Of a stretch of 64,000 bases of DNA, positions 47,521 through 59,086 are shown piece after piece. A program made the position numbers and the translations under genes. Source of the stretch: Budorcas taxicolor (taxonomy: Eukaryota; Chordata; Mammalia; Artiodactyla; Bovidae); assembly GCF_023091745.1 (NCBI RefSeq), contig NC_068935.1, positions 20,939,775-21,003,774 on the forward strand. Direction: 5' to 3'. The notes beneath the pieces are model-generated. The model was not told the origin of the DNA. It was given only the letters and a program-made list of their open reading frames with translations, and did no database searches. Position 1 is the stretch's first letter; each line of letters starts with the position of its first letter.

Positions 47521-48054
47521 CGCTCTGTTGAAGCAGTACGAGAAATTTCTTCTTGAGTTCCGCAGTCATTTGGTGAGCCCACAAAAGAGAAAATGAACCC
47601 CCTGGTGAATACTAAGGTTGACAAAGAGGACAACGTCTCTCAGCAGGATGACACGACTTTTCAGCTCCTCCCTGAGTATCTAAGATATGATGAATCCAGT
47701 CAGAGTGATCATTTCCAAGAAGACCTAGCTGACTCCATTCAGGATGAAGTTAGTGGCCCAGATCGGAAGGACAATATCCCAGACCTTGTCTTGACTCAGT
47801 GTATTCAGTTCGGCAAGAAACGTAGTGACCAGCCAGAGCTTCTACCAAGCTTCTCCAACCGCACGCAGCCAGCACCCATGGAAGACCCTATACAGCTGCA
47901 AGGAAGCGAGACACCTTTCACTCCAATCAGAAGAGCCCACCAGCGAAAAATTCAGGCATGCCTCTACTGCAGCCACGCAGGTCAGTTCCCAATAGATTGC
48001 CTGGACAAAAGCTCTCAAGCCCCAGCAAACATGAATAACCCAACTGATCAGTAA
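47521..48054 (+). pseudogene. RTL4: RTL4 (ZCCHC16/SIRH11) gag-derived pseudogene, right arm
   Basis: The 153-codon frame from ATG 47593 to TAA at 48054 is identical to the left-arm copy. In RTL4 of other eutherians the position of this ATG is internal, so it is not the native start. The preceding coding (ALLKQYEKFLLEF, 47522-47560) is in another frame; the frame breaks at 47561-47562, and a TGA lies in the main frame 39 bases before the ATG. Domains seen are the end of the gag capsid-like region (KEKMNPLV to CIQFGKKRS) and a degenerate CCHC knuckle near residues 130-143 (C, C, then Q in place of H, then C). In the mouse the family member is linked to noradrenaline regulation in the brain. This copy is probably inactive, but the open C-terminal ORF remains. 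Confidence 0.85.
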
Positions 48055-49200
48055 GAGGAACCCAGGCAAGTCACATGGTTAACATACTCCCTCACCTCCA
48101 GCCTTACTGATTTATATCCTGCATTAACGTTTAAAATACAGGTGGGGAACTGGGATACCACCTTACAGACAGTCATAAACTCATGCTTCTGAGAATTTCA
48201 ACAACCAGATCTTGTTCATTTGCTGACCCATCACCAAACCTGATCCAACAACGATGAACTTCCATGCACTTTCTGCACCTGGGACTAACTTTCCAAGAGT
48301 ACTGAAAGCCTGAAGGAAAAACTCTGCTCATTCGGACCCAGTGGAAACCAGCCTGGCAATGCATTGGGAACCTTCATCCTCACCAATGGGTAATAGACAC
48401 CAGGGTTGAGCTTTGTGGCCCAAGTCTTTGTGCCTACACTTGGCTCCAAGCCTCTCACCCTCACTCTCATGGGTCTGTATGCTAGTTCCTTGTTTTTTAA
48501 GACTCTTGGCTGAAGTCCCAGTTGCATTTCACATCCTACCAACATTTCTACCAGAAGCTGAAACCTGATCCACCTGTTGACTAGTACTACCTTAAAATAA
48601 ACCAACTTTCATGGAAACACAGTTCTGCCACCGTTTCATATGATACTTTATTTTATTACTATTTAAATGCTTCTGCTTGCCCAACCACCCGAAACTTTTG
48701 CTACTGACAAACTAGATGGTATCGACCTCCCAGTTATCTGCTTGGACATTTGGGTACACTTATTTGAGAACTAGCCCTTCAGGTTGGTACATGTTTTTAC
48801 CCAGGCCCTAGCCTCCTCCCTATTGCTTCAAACCTACTTCAGGTTCCAGCATGTCTTATGGCCAAGTCAAAATGCTCTAGGATGATGACCTCTGATAACT
48901 ATTTAGTGAGAGTTGGGGAATGTGTTACATCATAATGACTATGTCTGAAGCATGTCCTTGCTCCCTTACATAGGGGACCTGGCTGACTAAATCTCACTGA
49001 AGGCTGAGGATCAGGCCTTTCAGTAGTTTCTGACTCTAGAGGCATCAGCATGATCTAGGACCTCTGCCCCTTGACGCTAAGCTCTACCCCTATAGATGAC
49101 CTCTGGGGACCCTTTAACTAGTTGAAGATCTTAAAGAGTAGTTAATGGCAGACAATTTTCTAAACCATCTCATGTTTAAAATCCTGAGGTATAAACATCA
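48055..49200. other. Sequence downstream of the right RTL4 copy
   Basis: Mirror of 8881-10026. A possible polyadenylation hexamer aataaa lies at 48596-48601, about 540 bp after the stop. No transposon recognised. Confidence 0.4.
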
Positions 49201-49421
49201 ATGGGCTTCCCTGTTGGCTCAGACAGTAAAGAATCTTCTTGCAATGTGGGAGATCGTGGTTCGGTCCCTGGGTTGGGAAGATCCCCTGGAGCAGGGCATG
49301 GCAACCCACTCCAGTATTCTTCCCTGGAGAATTCCCTTAAATGGAGGGGCCTGGGGGCGACAGACCATCGGGTCGCAAAGAGTTGGACGCGACTAAGCAT
49401 ACAGCACACAAACATCAGCAC
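49201..49421 (+). repeat. Bov-tA-type SINE (right arm)
   Basis: Sense copy of the SINE at 8660-8880: 'gggcttccctgttggctcag' to 'gttggacgcgactaagc'. Confidence 0.88.
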
Positions 49422-50187
49422 CCTCTGTCCGTAAAACTCACAAAATGAGGCTATGCTTTTGGCATAGCTCCACTCTGTATGGATCCCTAATGCTACTGAA
49501 CAAAAGCAGGGCTAGGCTGAAAAGGAAAAGTCCCTAAAATGTTAAGGGTATACAGTGATAATTGGTGTATTCTGGTAATTATCTGCTCTTTGTTCCCTGA
49601 TTCTTCATGCTAGAGTATGTTCCCATAATGGCTTCCCTGATGTAATATTAGTAAATCAGTATTTCCTAGCATCCAGCAAGGCCACTCAGGACTTGAAGCG
49701 CCACTGTAGTCTGTCCTAGAAAATTATGGTTTGACAATACCTAAACCCAACTAAGACCTTATTACCCTTAGCTTAAAGCACTAACAAAGAGATATTTTCA
49801 CCTGTCAGTGCCTCACTAACCACGGTGCCAATTCTTATTTGTATTTGCAAGGAGTCTGCTTTATCAATAGCTTGCTATATATCCACCTTACTGCATATGC
49901 TCTCACAACAAGGAGACCTGAATGCACATATTTCCCCTGTGCTGAGAAATTCCCACAAGTGTATTGGGATTATTTGAGAGGCTCTATCAGGTAGCTCTAT
50001 TTGAAATGTAAGTGACTCTGGCATTACCTGCAGGTATCCTGATCTAGCACCACCAATTCTGTCATAAAGGACTAACCCAATGGCCTCCAGTCACTTTCCT
50101 TACTGACTCCAGTGTGGTCCTGGCATGTTGATAGGAGCATTCAGTTGATGTAACCACCAATCTTTCTTTATCTTAGTGCCACAGTTT
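49422..50187. other. Unclassified sequence (right arm)
   Basis: Mirror of 7894-8659; nothing recognised. Confidence 0.5.
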
Positions 50188-50409
50188 ATCCCAGACTCCC
50201 CAGGTTATCCCCATGGTAAAGAATCTGCCTACCACGTAGGAGACATGGGTTCAATCCCTGGGTCAGGAAGATGCACTGAAAAGAAATGTCATCCCCCTTC
50301 AGTATTCTTGCCTGGGAAATCCCAAGGATGTAGGAACCTGGTGGGCTACAGTCCATGGGGTCACAAAGAGTTGGACATGACTTAGCAACGGAGCGTTGAC
50401 AACAACAAT
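50188..50409 (+). repeat. Bov-tA-type SINE (right arm)
   Basis: Sense copy of the SINE at 7672-7893. Confidence 0.85.
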
Positions 50410-50428
50410 TTATCATCAATTTCTCTGT

Positions 50429-52141
50429 TCTGTTTAGTTCAGTTCAGTCGCTCAGTCGTGTCCCACCCTCTGCGACCCCATGAACCACAGCACGACAGGC
50501 CTCCCTGTCCATCACCAACTCCCGGAGTCCACCCAAACCCACACCCATTGTGTCGGTGATGCCATCCAACCATCTCATCCTCTGTCGTCCCCTTCTCCTC
50601 CTGCCCTCAATCTTTCACAGCGTCAGAGTACTTTCAAATGAGTCAGCTCTCCACATCGGGTGGCCAAAGTATTGGAGTTTCAGCTTCAACATCAGTCCCT
50701 CCATTGAACACCCAGGACTGATCTCAAGAAGAATGGAATGGTTGGATCTCCTTGCAGTCCAAGGCACTCTCAAGAGTCTTCTCCAACACCACAGTTCAAA
50801 AGCATCAATTCTTCAGCACTCAGCTTTCTTTATAGTCCAACTCTCACATCCATACATGACTACTGGAAAAACCAGAGCCTTGACTAGACGGACCTTTGTT
50901 GGCAAAGTATTGTCTCTACTTTTTAATAAGCTGTCTAGGTTGGGCATAACTTTCCTTCCAAAAGCGAATATCTTTTAATTTCATGGCTGTAATCACTATC
51001 CGCAGTGATTTTGGAGCCCAGAAAAATAAAGTCAGCCACTGTTTCCACTGTTTCCCCATCTCTTTGCCATGATGTGATGGGACCAGATGCCATGATCTTC
51101 GTTTTCTGAATGTTGAGCTTCAAGCCAACTGTTTCACTCTCCTCTTTCACTTTCATCATGAGGCTCTGTAGTTCTTCTTCACTTTCTGCTGTAAGGGTGG
51201 TGTCCTTTGCACATCTGAGGTTACTGATGTTTCTGCCGGCAATCTTGATTCCAGCTTGTGCTTCCTCCAGCCCAGCGTTTCTCATGATGTACTCTGCATA
51301 TACGTTAAATAAGCAGCGTGACAATATACAGCCTTGACGTACTCCGTTTCCCATTTGCAACCAGTCTGTTGTTGCTTCTCCAGTTCTAACAGTTGCTTCC
51401 TGACTGGCATTAGATTTCTCAAGAGGCAGGTCAGGGGATCTGGTATTCCCATCTCTTTCAGAATTGTCCACAGTTTGTGGTGATCCACACAGCCAAAGGC
51501 TTTGGCAAAGTCAATAATGCAGGAATAGATGTTTTTCTGGAACTCTCTTGCTGTTTTGATGATCCATCAGATGTTGGCAATTTGATCTCTGGTTCCTCTG
51601 CCTTTTATAAAACCAGATAAAACTGGAAGTTCCCAGTTCACGTATTGCCTGGCTTGGAGAATTTTGAGCATTCCTTTACCAGTATGTGAGATGAGTGCAA
51701 TTGTGTGGTCGTTTGAGCATTCTTTGGCATTTTTTTTTTCCTTTGGGATTGAAGTGAAAACTGACCTTTTCCAGTCCTGTGGCCACTGCTGAGTTTTCCA
51801 AAATTGCTGACATATTGAATGCAGCACTTTCACAGCATCATCTTTTAGGATTTGAAATAGCTCAACTGAAATTCCATCTCTTCCACTAGCTTTGTTCATA
51901 GTGTGCTTCCTGAGGCCCACCTGACTTCACCTTCCAGGATGTCCCACTCTAGGTGAGTGTGAGTATTCACACCTTCGTGATTATCTGGGTCATGAAGATC
52001 TCTTTTATGTACAGTTTCTGTGTATTCTCGCCACCTCTTCTTAATATCTTCTGCTTCTGTTAGGTCCATCCCATTTCTGTCCTTTATTGAGCCCACCTTT
52101 GCATGAAATGTTCCCTTGGTATCTCTCATTTTCCTGAAGAA
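50429..52141 (-). mobile_element. BovB LINE, RT half (right arm)
   Basis: Mirror of 5941-7652. Two of the three arm differences found lie here: T at left codon RWTSG versus A (RWASG) at 51916, and the extra base in the T run 51730-51739. The extra base joins two left-arm frames into one of 117 codons (51567-51920). The RT box is CAKD as on the left. Inactive. Confidence 0.93.
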
Positions 52142-52191
52142 TTTTTATGTACATGTACTTTTGCCATGTAAAATGTCCCTTTATGTTATGC

Positions 52192-52413
52192 AGACTTTCC
52201 AGGTGGCCCTAATGGTAAAGATCCTGCCTGCCAATGCAGGAACCAAGTGATGCGAGTTTGATCCTTGGGTAAGGAAGATCCCCTGGAGAGGAAACGGCAA
52301 CAGACTCCAGCATTCTTGCCTGGGAGATTCCATGCACACAGGAACCTGGCGGGCTACAGTACACTGGGTCACAAACAGTCAGAGATGACTGAAGAGACTT
52401 AGCACACACACGC
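52192..52413 (+). repeat. Bov-tA-type SINE (right arm)
   Basis: Sense copy of the SINE at 5669-5890. Confidence 0.85.
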
Positions 52414-53165
52414 TTTATTTTATGCATGAGATTTTCCTTCTGCAGCAACATTACCTTCTTCCCCAGATTTCATAGCCTCTAAGAACAGCTACCCATGGGC
52501 TAGGAAGTTCCATTCACCTCCTACTTCTAGAAGCCACTTGTTGAAAATTTCCCAATGTGGGACTTCTTGTACTCTATGTGATGTAATCCAACAGCCTGAC
52601 TGAGTATACGAAGAGGACGCTAGGTCAATGCTTTCCTGCCCACTAGCTAGTGACCATTTTGTTTACCACTTCAACAAGCTGTTGTAGTGATACCATCCTC
52701 TTCAATTAGCATGAGTTAGCATAAAGTTACATGGATGATTCCTATACCTAAGTGAATGTATCTCAGAGTGAAACTAATTAAAATCTACAGAGACCAAATG
52801 ACATATCCTCTACTCAGAAAAATGCAGTCTGCAATTGCAAAGGCTTGGGGAAGCCCAAGGTCCAATCAAGGTTGTAATTTCAGAGGGGGGCAAATGTGCT
52901 ACATGGTTGATGCAAGCAAGCAAGAAATAATCTAATCGTTTTACAACTATGAAGAAGGAATTGTTAACAAGAGAATGGTTTGCATGGGATATAGAAGTAG
53001 AAGGGGATAATTAAAGAGTCATAGGGTACAAGTAATCTCTCCAGTGTCAGAGAGGGAACACTAACCCACAGACGATTTGGCAGGTCCATATACAATGGGA
53101 TACAGGCACCGGGTCATCCCAATTTGTGCCATTAGCCATTAAGATTGTCAGCTAACACCCCTTGA
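52414..53165. other. Unclassified sequence (right arm)
   Basis: Mirror of 4917-5668; nothing recognised. Confidence 0.5.
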
Positions 53166-53511
53166 CTCCATATTATAAAGCAGAGACATTCCTTTGCCAA
53201 CAAAGGTCCACCTAGTCAAGGCTATGGTTTTTTCAGTGGTCATGTATGGATGTGAGAGTTGGACTATAAAGAAAGCTGAGTGCCAAAGAATTGATGCTTT
53301 TGAGCTGTGGTGTTGGAGAAGACTCTTGAGAGTGCCTTGGACTGCAAGGAGATCCAACCAGTCTATTCTAAAGGAAACCAGTCCTGAATGTCCATTGGAA
53401 GGACTGATGTTGGAGCTGAAACTCCCATATTTTGGCCACCTGATGTGAAGAGCAGACTCATTTGAACATATCCTGATGCTGAGAAAAATTGAAGGCGAGA
53501 GGAGAAGGGGA
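53166..53511 (+). mobile_element. BovB LINE 3' fragment, inverted (right arm)
   Basis: Mirror of 4571-4916; encodes VKAMVFSVVMYGCESW on the + strand. Confidence 0.85.
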
Positions 53512-53827
53512 CTATAATCAGTTTGATTTTGGAGTTGACCATCTGGTGATGCCCATGTGTAGAGTCTTCTCTTGTGTTGTTGGAAGACGATGTTTGCTAT
53601 GACCAGTGCATTCTCTTGGCAAAACTCTATTAGCCTTTGCCCTGCTTCATTCTGTATTCCAAGGCCAAATTTGCCTCTTACCCCAGGTGTTTCTTGACTA
53701 CCTACTTTTGCATTCCAGTACCCTATAATGAAAAGGACACCTATTTTGGGTGTTAGCTCTAAAAGGTCTTGTATGTCTTCATAGAACCATTCAACTTCAG
53801 TTTCCTTGGCGTTACTGGTTGGGGTAT
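53512..53827 (-). mobile_element. BovB LINE endonuclease part (right arm)
   Basis: Mirror of 4255-4570; ends at the LTR target site. Confidence 0.88.
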
Positions 53828-55176
53828 TGCTAGGGTCCAGCCCCCGCAGGATCCAAGATAACCCTCAGGAGAGATGGCGTCGGCAAAGAGAATGATTTAG
53901 AGAAAGATAAAGAAAGAATAAGAAAGAAAATAGATAGGAAAATACAGGAGAGAAAGAGGCTGATATTACTTTGTTTACACAGAAAGCCACTAAAGTCCCA
54001 AGACAAGAGACTTGCTCTGTTCATGTAGGCTGCAGGCGCCCTCCCGGTCTCCCGAGGGAGTGAAGATGCAGAGCGCCTTCCCATTCAGGTCTTAGAAGCC
54101 CAGGCAGATAAGTGAAATCAGAGAGCCTCTATGCTCCAATGGATCAGCCTGCAAAAGAGAGTAAGAGAGAGAAAAAAGAAAGACAGACAGACAGATATGG
54201 GGAGACCAAACTTCTTCAGCGAGCGAGGCCCATATCTTTCTTTTGAAAAGGAACTTTTATACCTTGACTTGGACATAGAGGGAAATGAAAGATGCAAAGT
54301 CATACAGAGTCAGCCCAAACATTACATCTGTTTTGTCTTTATTGAAACCAGGATTTTTTTTTTTTGCATACCTTTCCCATAAACAATGTTGTGTACATTA
54401 TCTTCTGGCCTTGGAGGCCTGTGAACATTTTATGGCCCTCTTTTGATAAAGGCTGCTCAACCAGAAAACTTTTTTGCCCTTGAAATGTTTTTTTCTTTAT
54501 ATTTCTAATCTATGTCAGCCTCAGAAAGTATTAAACAGAGTTACATTTCTCACAGAGCAAAGGTGTAGTGAGTTACAAAAAAGAAGGAACCAATTAGCTC
54601 AAAGGTCTGGTATGGTTAATTCCATGGCTACACTTGTTTTTCTTACATTCCAACTACATTAAGTAATGCACTCCCAGGTGCACAGTGGATAAGAGATATG
54701 GGAACTTAGCAGCAAGCATTGGCTCAACAATGAAATCCTACACCAGTACTATTCTAATAGCTTTTAACTCTTTGAAAGGCTCTATATTTTTAGAATGTTT
54801 TATGCTTCCTGTACCTCTCACAGTTGGGAGGCTGTGAATAATCACATGCATAGCTACAAGAGTCTGGATAAACCTGCGAAGCAAGTTAGAATGCTAACGG
54901 GAGTGGGGTGTTGATTTGAAATATTCCTTTCATGTCCAAGAGACTTATTAGCTAGAGCCCTAAGCTGATTTTCTCCAGAGAAAGGTGGTCAGGGATAGCC
55001 CCCTGTTAATGTCAGAAGAGTTGGTGAAAGGCGCAAAATAGTAAGACAGACGGATTCTGGTTTGGGGGTAGATGCTCAAGCAGGTCCAGGGGGTCTCTCG
55101 AGTCCTGAAGCCTTGCTTATCAGGTCTCTTCCACATGACCTTGTCATGGGTGAGATCTCCTTGCTGGCTCCTGGCC
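53828..55176. mobile_element. Solo LTR inside BovB (right arm)
   Basis: Mirror of 2906-4254 with one substitution seen (A at 54324 against the left-arm base at 3758). Flanking gggtat and gggcat give the same imperfect 6 bp target duplication, so the insertion predates the palindrome. Confidence 0.7.
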
Positions 55177-56029
55177 GGGCATAGACTTGGATTACTGTGA
55201 TATTGAATGGTTTGCCTTGGAAACAAACAGAGATCATTCTGTCGTCTTTGAGATTGCATCCAAGTACTGCATTTCGGACTCTTGTTGACCATGATGGCTA
55301 CTCCCTTTCTTTCAAGGGATTCCTGCCCACAGTAGTAGATATAATGGTCATCTGAGTTAAATTCACCCATTTGAGTCCATTTTAGTTCGCTGATTCCTAC
55401 AATGTCAATGTTCACTCTTGCCATCTCCTGTTTGACTACTTCCAATTTGCCTTGATTCATGGACCTGACACTCCAGGTTCCTATGCAATGTTGCTCTTTA
55501 CAGCATCAGACCTTGCTTCTGTCACCAGTCACAATATTGTTTCTGCTTTGGCTCCATCCCTTCATTCTTTCTGGAGTTATTTCTCCACTGATCTCCAGTA
55601 GCATATTGGGCACCTACTGACTTGGGGACTTCCTCTTTCAGTATCCTATCATTTTGCCTTTTCATACTGTTCGTGGGGTTCTCAAGGCAGGAATACTCAA
55701 GTGGTTTGCCATTCCCTTCTCCAGTGGACCCCATTCTGTCAGACCACTCCACCATGACCCGCCTGTCTTGGGTGGCCCCACACTGCATGGCTTAGTTTCA
55801 TTGAGTTAGACCAAGCCGTGGTCCATGTAATTAGATTGACTAGTTCTGTGATTATCATTTGTGTGTCTGCCCTCTGATGCCTTTCGCAACACCCATCATC
55901 TTACTTGGGTTTCTCATATCTTGGACGTGGGGTATCTCTTCGTGGCTGTTTCAGCAAAGCACAGCTTCTGCTCCTTACCTTGGACAAGGGATATCTCCTC
56001 ACAGCCGCCCCTCCTTACCTTGAACGTGG
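55177..56029 (-). mobile_element. BovB LINE 5' part (right arm)
   Basis: Mirror of 2053-2905: 5' UTR repeats and start of the endonuclease (MNQGKLEVVKQEMARVN). Confidence 0.9.
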
Positions 56030-56226
56030 TCCTGTACTTACTTCCAGTCATACCCAGTACCATGGTACCTAGCATAAGTAATAGCTTCTTTTAATACCAC
56101 ATAGTTAATTGTAACCATCAGAGTATACTGCCCTGGATGAAGACACAACACATGACTGTAGGCATGAGACCCTGACATACACCTTTAGAAAGAGAAGAGA
56201 GTATGATTGACCTAATTCTCACCCAC

Positions 56227-56371
56227 CTCCATTTCGTTCACTTTGCAACACATGAGACATATGTCACTGCCTTCACCTCTATCCATGATTGTTAAAGCAA
56301 AGGTCACCCTTTTTTTGGACTCTGGAACGTCTTCACTAGCACCATCTCGTCTATGACCTTGATAGTCATCA
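56227..56371 (-). CDS. Candidate protein-coding exon (unidentified gene), right arm
   Basis: Identical to 1711-1855. On the minus strand it has a polypyrimidine/cag acceptor (56372-56391) and a gtgggt donor (56221-56226). The 48-residue frame includes KKRVTFA and CLMCC. No protein family recognised. Both arms keep it unchanged, as they keep everything else, so identity alone says nothing about function. Confidence 0.3.
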
Positions 56372-57009
56372 CTGAAACAAAATAGAGAATTTAAGATATA
56401 CCAGCATCTTGGCAAAATCTAACACCTCATGCCCTTGGGAGAGCTCTGGAAGCACGTGTCACATCTGTAAAGCCTTCTACGTTGATGGTCATGGTTTCTT
56501 ATCCGACTGTGAATATTCAGGTTTCATCTGGCCAGCAAAATGGAATAACATTCAATGGACTATAGTGTCATGAATCTTCAGTGTCACCTTTGTACAAAGG
56601 TCACTGCCCATACTTTACAAGCAAAAGTCCTGGGAAAGTGAGTTATACCATTTAGTAGAATCAGCAGAACTAACTTGTTGTCTGGACCACACTTTCCAGT
56701 CACTGATTGCCTTTACAATTTTGAATAGTCATGCACTAAATTATTGGAATTGCTTCCGGTTTTGACTTTATTCTGCAGTCTGTTAGAACCCGCTTCCTGC
56801 TCACTGATTTCTAGTATATACCTCACATGGAACGAACTGGTTCTGTTGTAGCTCCATCTCAGTGATAAGCCAACTGTGACTGTGTTCCACCCACCTCATT
56901 TACTTTCACGTGGAAAACCCTGTAGAATTTTTAGCTTTCCTATGAGTAGAAGACTCATCCCTTTGGGCATAAAATCTGGCTTTGTGTGCATCTAGAGAAA
57001 GGGAATTAA
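56372..57009. other. Unclassified sequence (right arm)
   Basis: Mirror of 1073-1710. Homology to copy A starts at about 56727. Confidence 0.45.
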
Positions 57010-57245
57010 TAACTGGTTTATGTCAGACACTGTGCTCAGTGCTGTGTTAATGATACTCATTGAATTTCACATTACTGAAAAATAGAACATGTGTTTCTGG
57101 TATTTAATGATTACAGCCTTATGGGACAGGTGTCATTTTTCCATTTAAAGATGATAATATGAACGTTCAGAGCAGTGAACTAGTCCACCCTAAATTCACA
57201 CATAGTTAGTAAGTGGCAGGACTAGTCTTAAAAGTAGTATTTTGC
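57010..57245 (+). repeat. MIR SINE (right arm)
   Basis: Mirror of 837-1072 and paralogue of 28195-28440; 'tcagacactgtgctcagtgc' marks its core. Confidence 0.75.
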
Positions 57246-57891
57246 TTCTGGCAGAAATGATCTCTTAGAGAGGAGAGAAACTCTCTTAAGTCAAACCCTT
57301 CATGACCAGTCTAACTGATCATATTACCCCTCCCAAATCCACTCAGTAGAGATAGGACTCCAGTAACTTGTATTCACACAGGGACCGGTTGAAATGCATC
57401 TTCTGGACAACAGTCTATAAAAGAACCACATAAGAAGTCAATGCCTTCCAGAACGTTGAGATTTCATTTGTGTTTCTAATAGTTGTGTAAAATTCCTTGG
57501 GAAACCTGGACATACACTGTGTCTGCTTTATCAGACTGGATAAGTTCTTGCTTTTTCAGTCAGAATTCTATCAAAAGTTTCTGGCTATCATAACATCATT
57601 CAAAACTATACAGTCATTTTGAATAATAGTTTAGTGATATTTACAGGGTTTCTACAATGCCAAGAGAGAACAAAGACTTTGAAATTTTCTGATAGTTTTT
57701 TCCTGCCATTGTCATAGGAATATTACAATTAAAACAAGAGTTTGGTAGCTTCTGACACTAGTTAGTTGGCCATTTAATTTTGAGTTCTGCCCCCATTGTA
57801 TGAACCTCAGGGGATGTCCAGGTAAGGAATATCTCTCTGAGGAAAATTTGTGGGAAGATATCCACGTTCTCTTTTACCTTAACCATGAGGT
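57246..57891. other. Unclassified sequence (right arm)
   Basis: Mirror of 191-836 and paralogue of 28441-29089; no gene seen. Confidence 0.5.
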
Positions 57892-58145
57892 TAGCAAGAA
57901 CTGGTGTGGGTTGCCATGTCCTCCTTCAGGGAATCTTCCCAACTCAGGGATTGACTCACATCTCCTGTGTCTTCTGCATTGCAGGTGAATTCTTTACCAC
58001 TGAGCCATCAGGGGAAGATCTCTTGGAGTAAGAAATGGCAACACACTCTGGTATTCTTGCCTGGAGAACTCTATGGAGACGGGAGCCTGGCAGACACAAT
58101 CCATGGGGTTACAAAGAGTCAAACACTGCTGAGCATGCACACACT
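57892..58145. repeat. Composite Bov-tA-type SINE
   Basis: Reverse head (57905-58012) followed by sense tail (58013-58145). The arm pairing visible in this window stops inside it, at 58081, only because the left arm leaves the window. Confidence 0.7.
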
Positions 58146-58431
58146 AAAAAAAACTATCAAACATCATGTTCCCTTGGCAACCCATGACAAGTCTATCATG
58201 TATGTATCCTTTTTGACACGTTTTCAGCCTGTGTCTCTAATCCTTCATGGGTGCAACAGATTCCACTGACTTACTATCTGTAATTTATGTCAGAATTCCC
58301 CTTACTTCCATTAGCTTCATCCAAGTAAAATTAAAGTCATTCCCCTTCTCACTCAATTGTTTTAGGATATGAAAGAGTCTGTCTTGATGCTGATCCCTTC
58401 ACACATGATTTTAGAGGCTTCAATTAATGAT
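58146..58431. other. Unclassified sequence in copy B
   Basis: Counterpart of 29331-29619; nothing recognised. Confidence 0.4.
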
Positions 58432-58615
58432 AGTCACTGCGTGCTTGTTATCACTGAGTACATGATTTATTGGTGTGATCCTTACAGTAACACTAGCAGT
58501 ATTTGCAGTTTACAGGTGAAAACAAGTAAACTCTTGATGTTTAAGTAATTTGTCCAAACGCTGAAGCTAATAAGTCATGGAGTCAGGATTCATCTCCAGG
58601 TCTAACTAACAGAAA
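58432..58615 (+). repeat. MIR SINE, uninterrupted
   Basis: 'atttgcagtttacaggtgaa' and 'aagtaatttgtccaaacgct'. It preserves the empty site of the BovB found at 29712-31099. Confidence 0.8.
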
Positions 58616-59003
58616 AAGGCATCTATTCGATGACTATGCTACCTGTCACTACAACATTTACATTCCAGGCTCTTAAGTCTTAGTCTTTAATGCAGGCCAG
58701 TAATCTCTTCAGCACACCCCTTCCAAGTCTTCTCTATCCTCACTGCTTCAGTGAAAATTTATCATTCTACACTTATGCAGAAATCCTTGTATGGACACAA
58801 AATAAATCTGAACAGCATTTTGGTTTTTGTTACTAAAGCCTTTTAAAATACTATTCAGTAATCTTTTGGTCTTTTGGACTTTCATCAGTATTTTGAGGAA
58901 AGAGTCACTATAGACATTTTCCTTATGGCTGCTGTTTTCTTTCCTGAGATGTAACTGATGACATAAATCCCATTACCCTAAAAAATGTAGTTGGGATGTT
59001 TTA
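58616..59003. other. Unclassified sequence in copy B
   Basis: Counterpart of 31196-31597; no gene seen. Confidence 0.5.
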
Positions 59004-59086
59004 GGGGCCGCAAAGAGTCGGACACGACTGAGCGACGTTCCGTTCCTGTTCCTGTATGTCTCTTAAAAGAAAAAGAAAAAAAAGTC
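59004..59086 (+). repeat. SINE/BovB tail scrap and simple repeat
   Basis: About 30 bp of SINE or BovB 3' end ('gcaaagagtcggacacgact'), then a gttcc/gttcct run and an A-rich patch, directly before the BovB. Confidence 0.7.

Larger units (their letters stand above)
45683..58081 (-). repeat. Right arm of giant inverted repeat (palindrome)
   Basis: Mirror of 1-12398. The inner end lies at 45683, next to a BovB fragment (45473-45660) that the left side lacks. The outer end visible here (58081) is only where the left arm runs out of window. The arm carries an RTL4 copy on the + strand and the candidate exon on the - strand. Its outer 1.35 kb (56727-58081) also belongs to an older direct duplication shared with 27921 onward. 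Confidence 0.97.

Noticed and set aside
1..58081. CRISPR array or phage-like system
   Set aside because: Repeats are dispersed retroelements with no regular short repeat-spacer pattern, and the sequence is mammalian.
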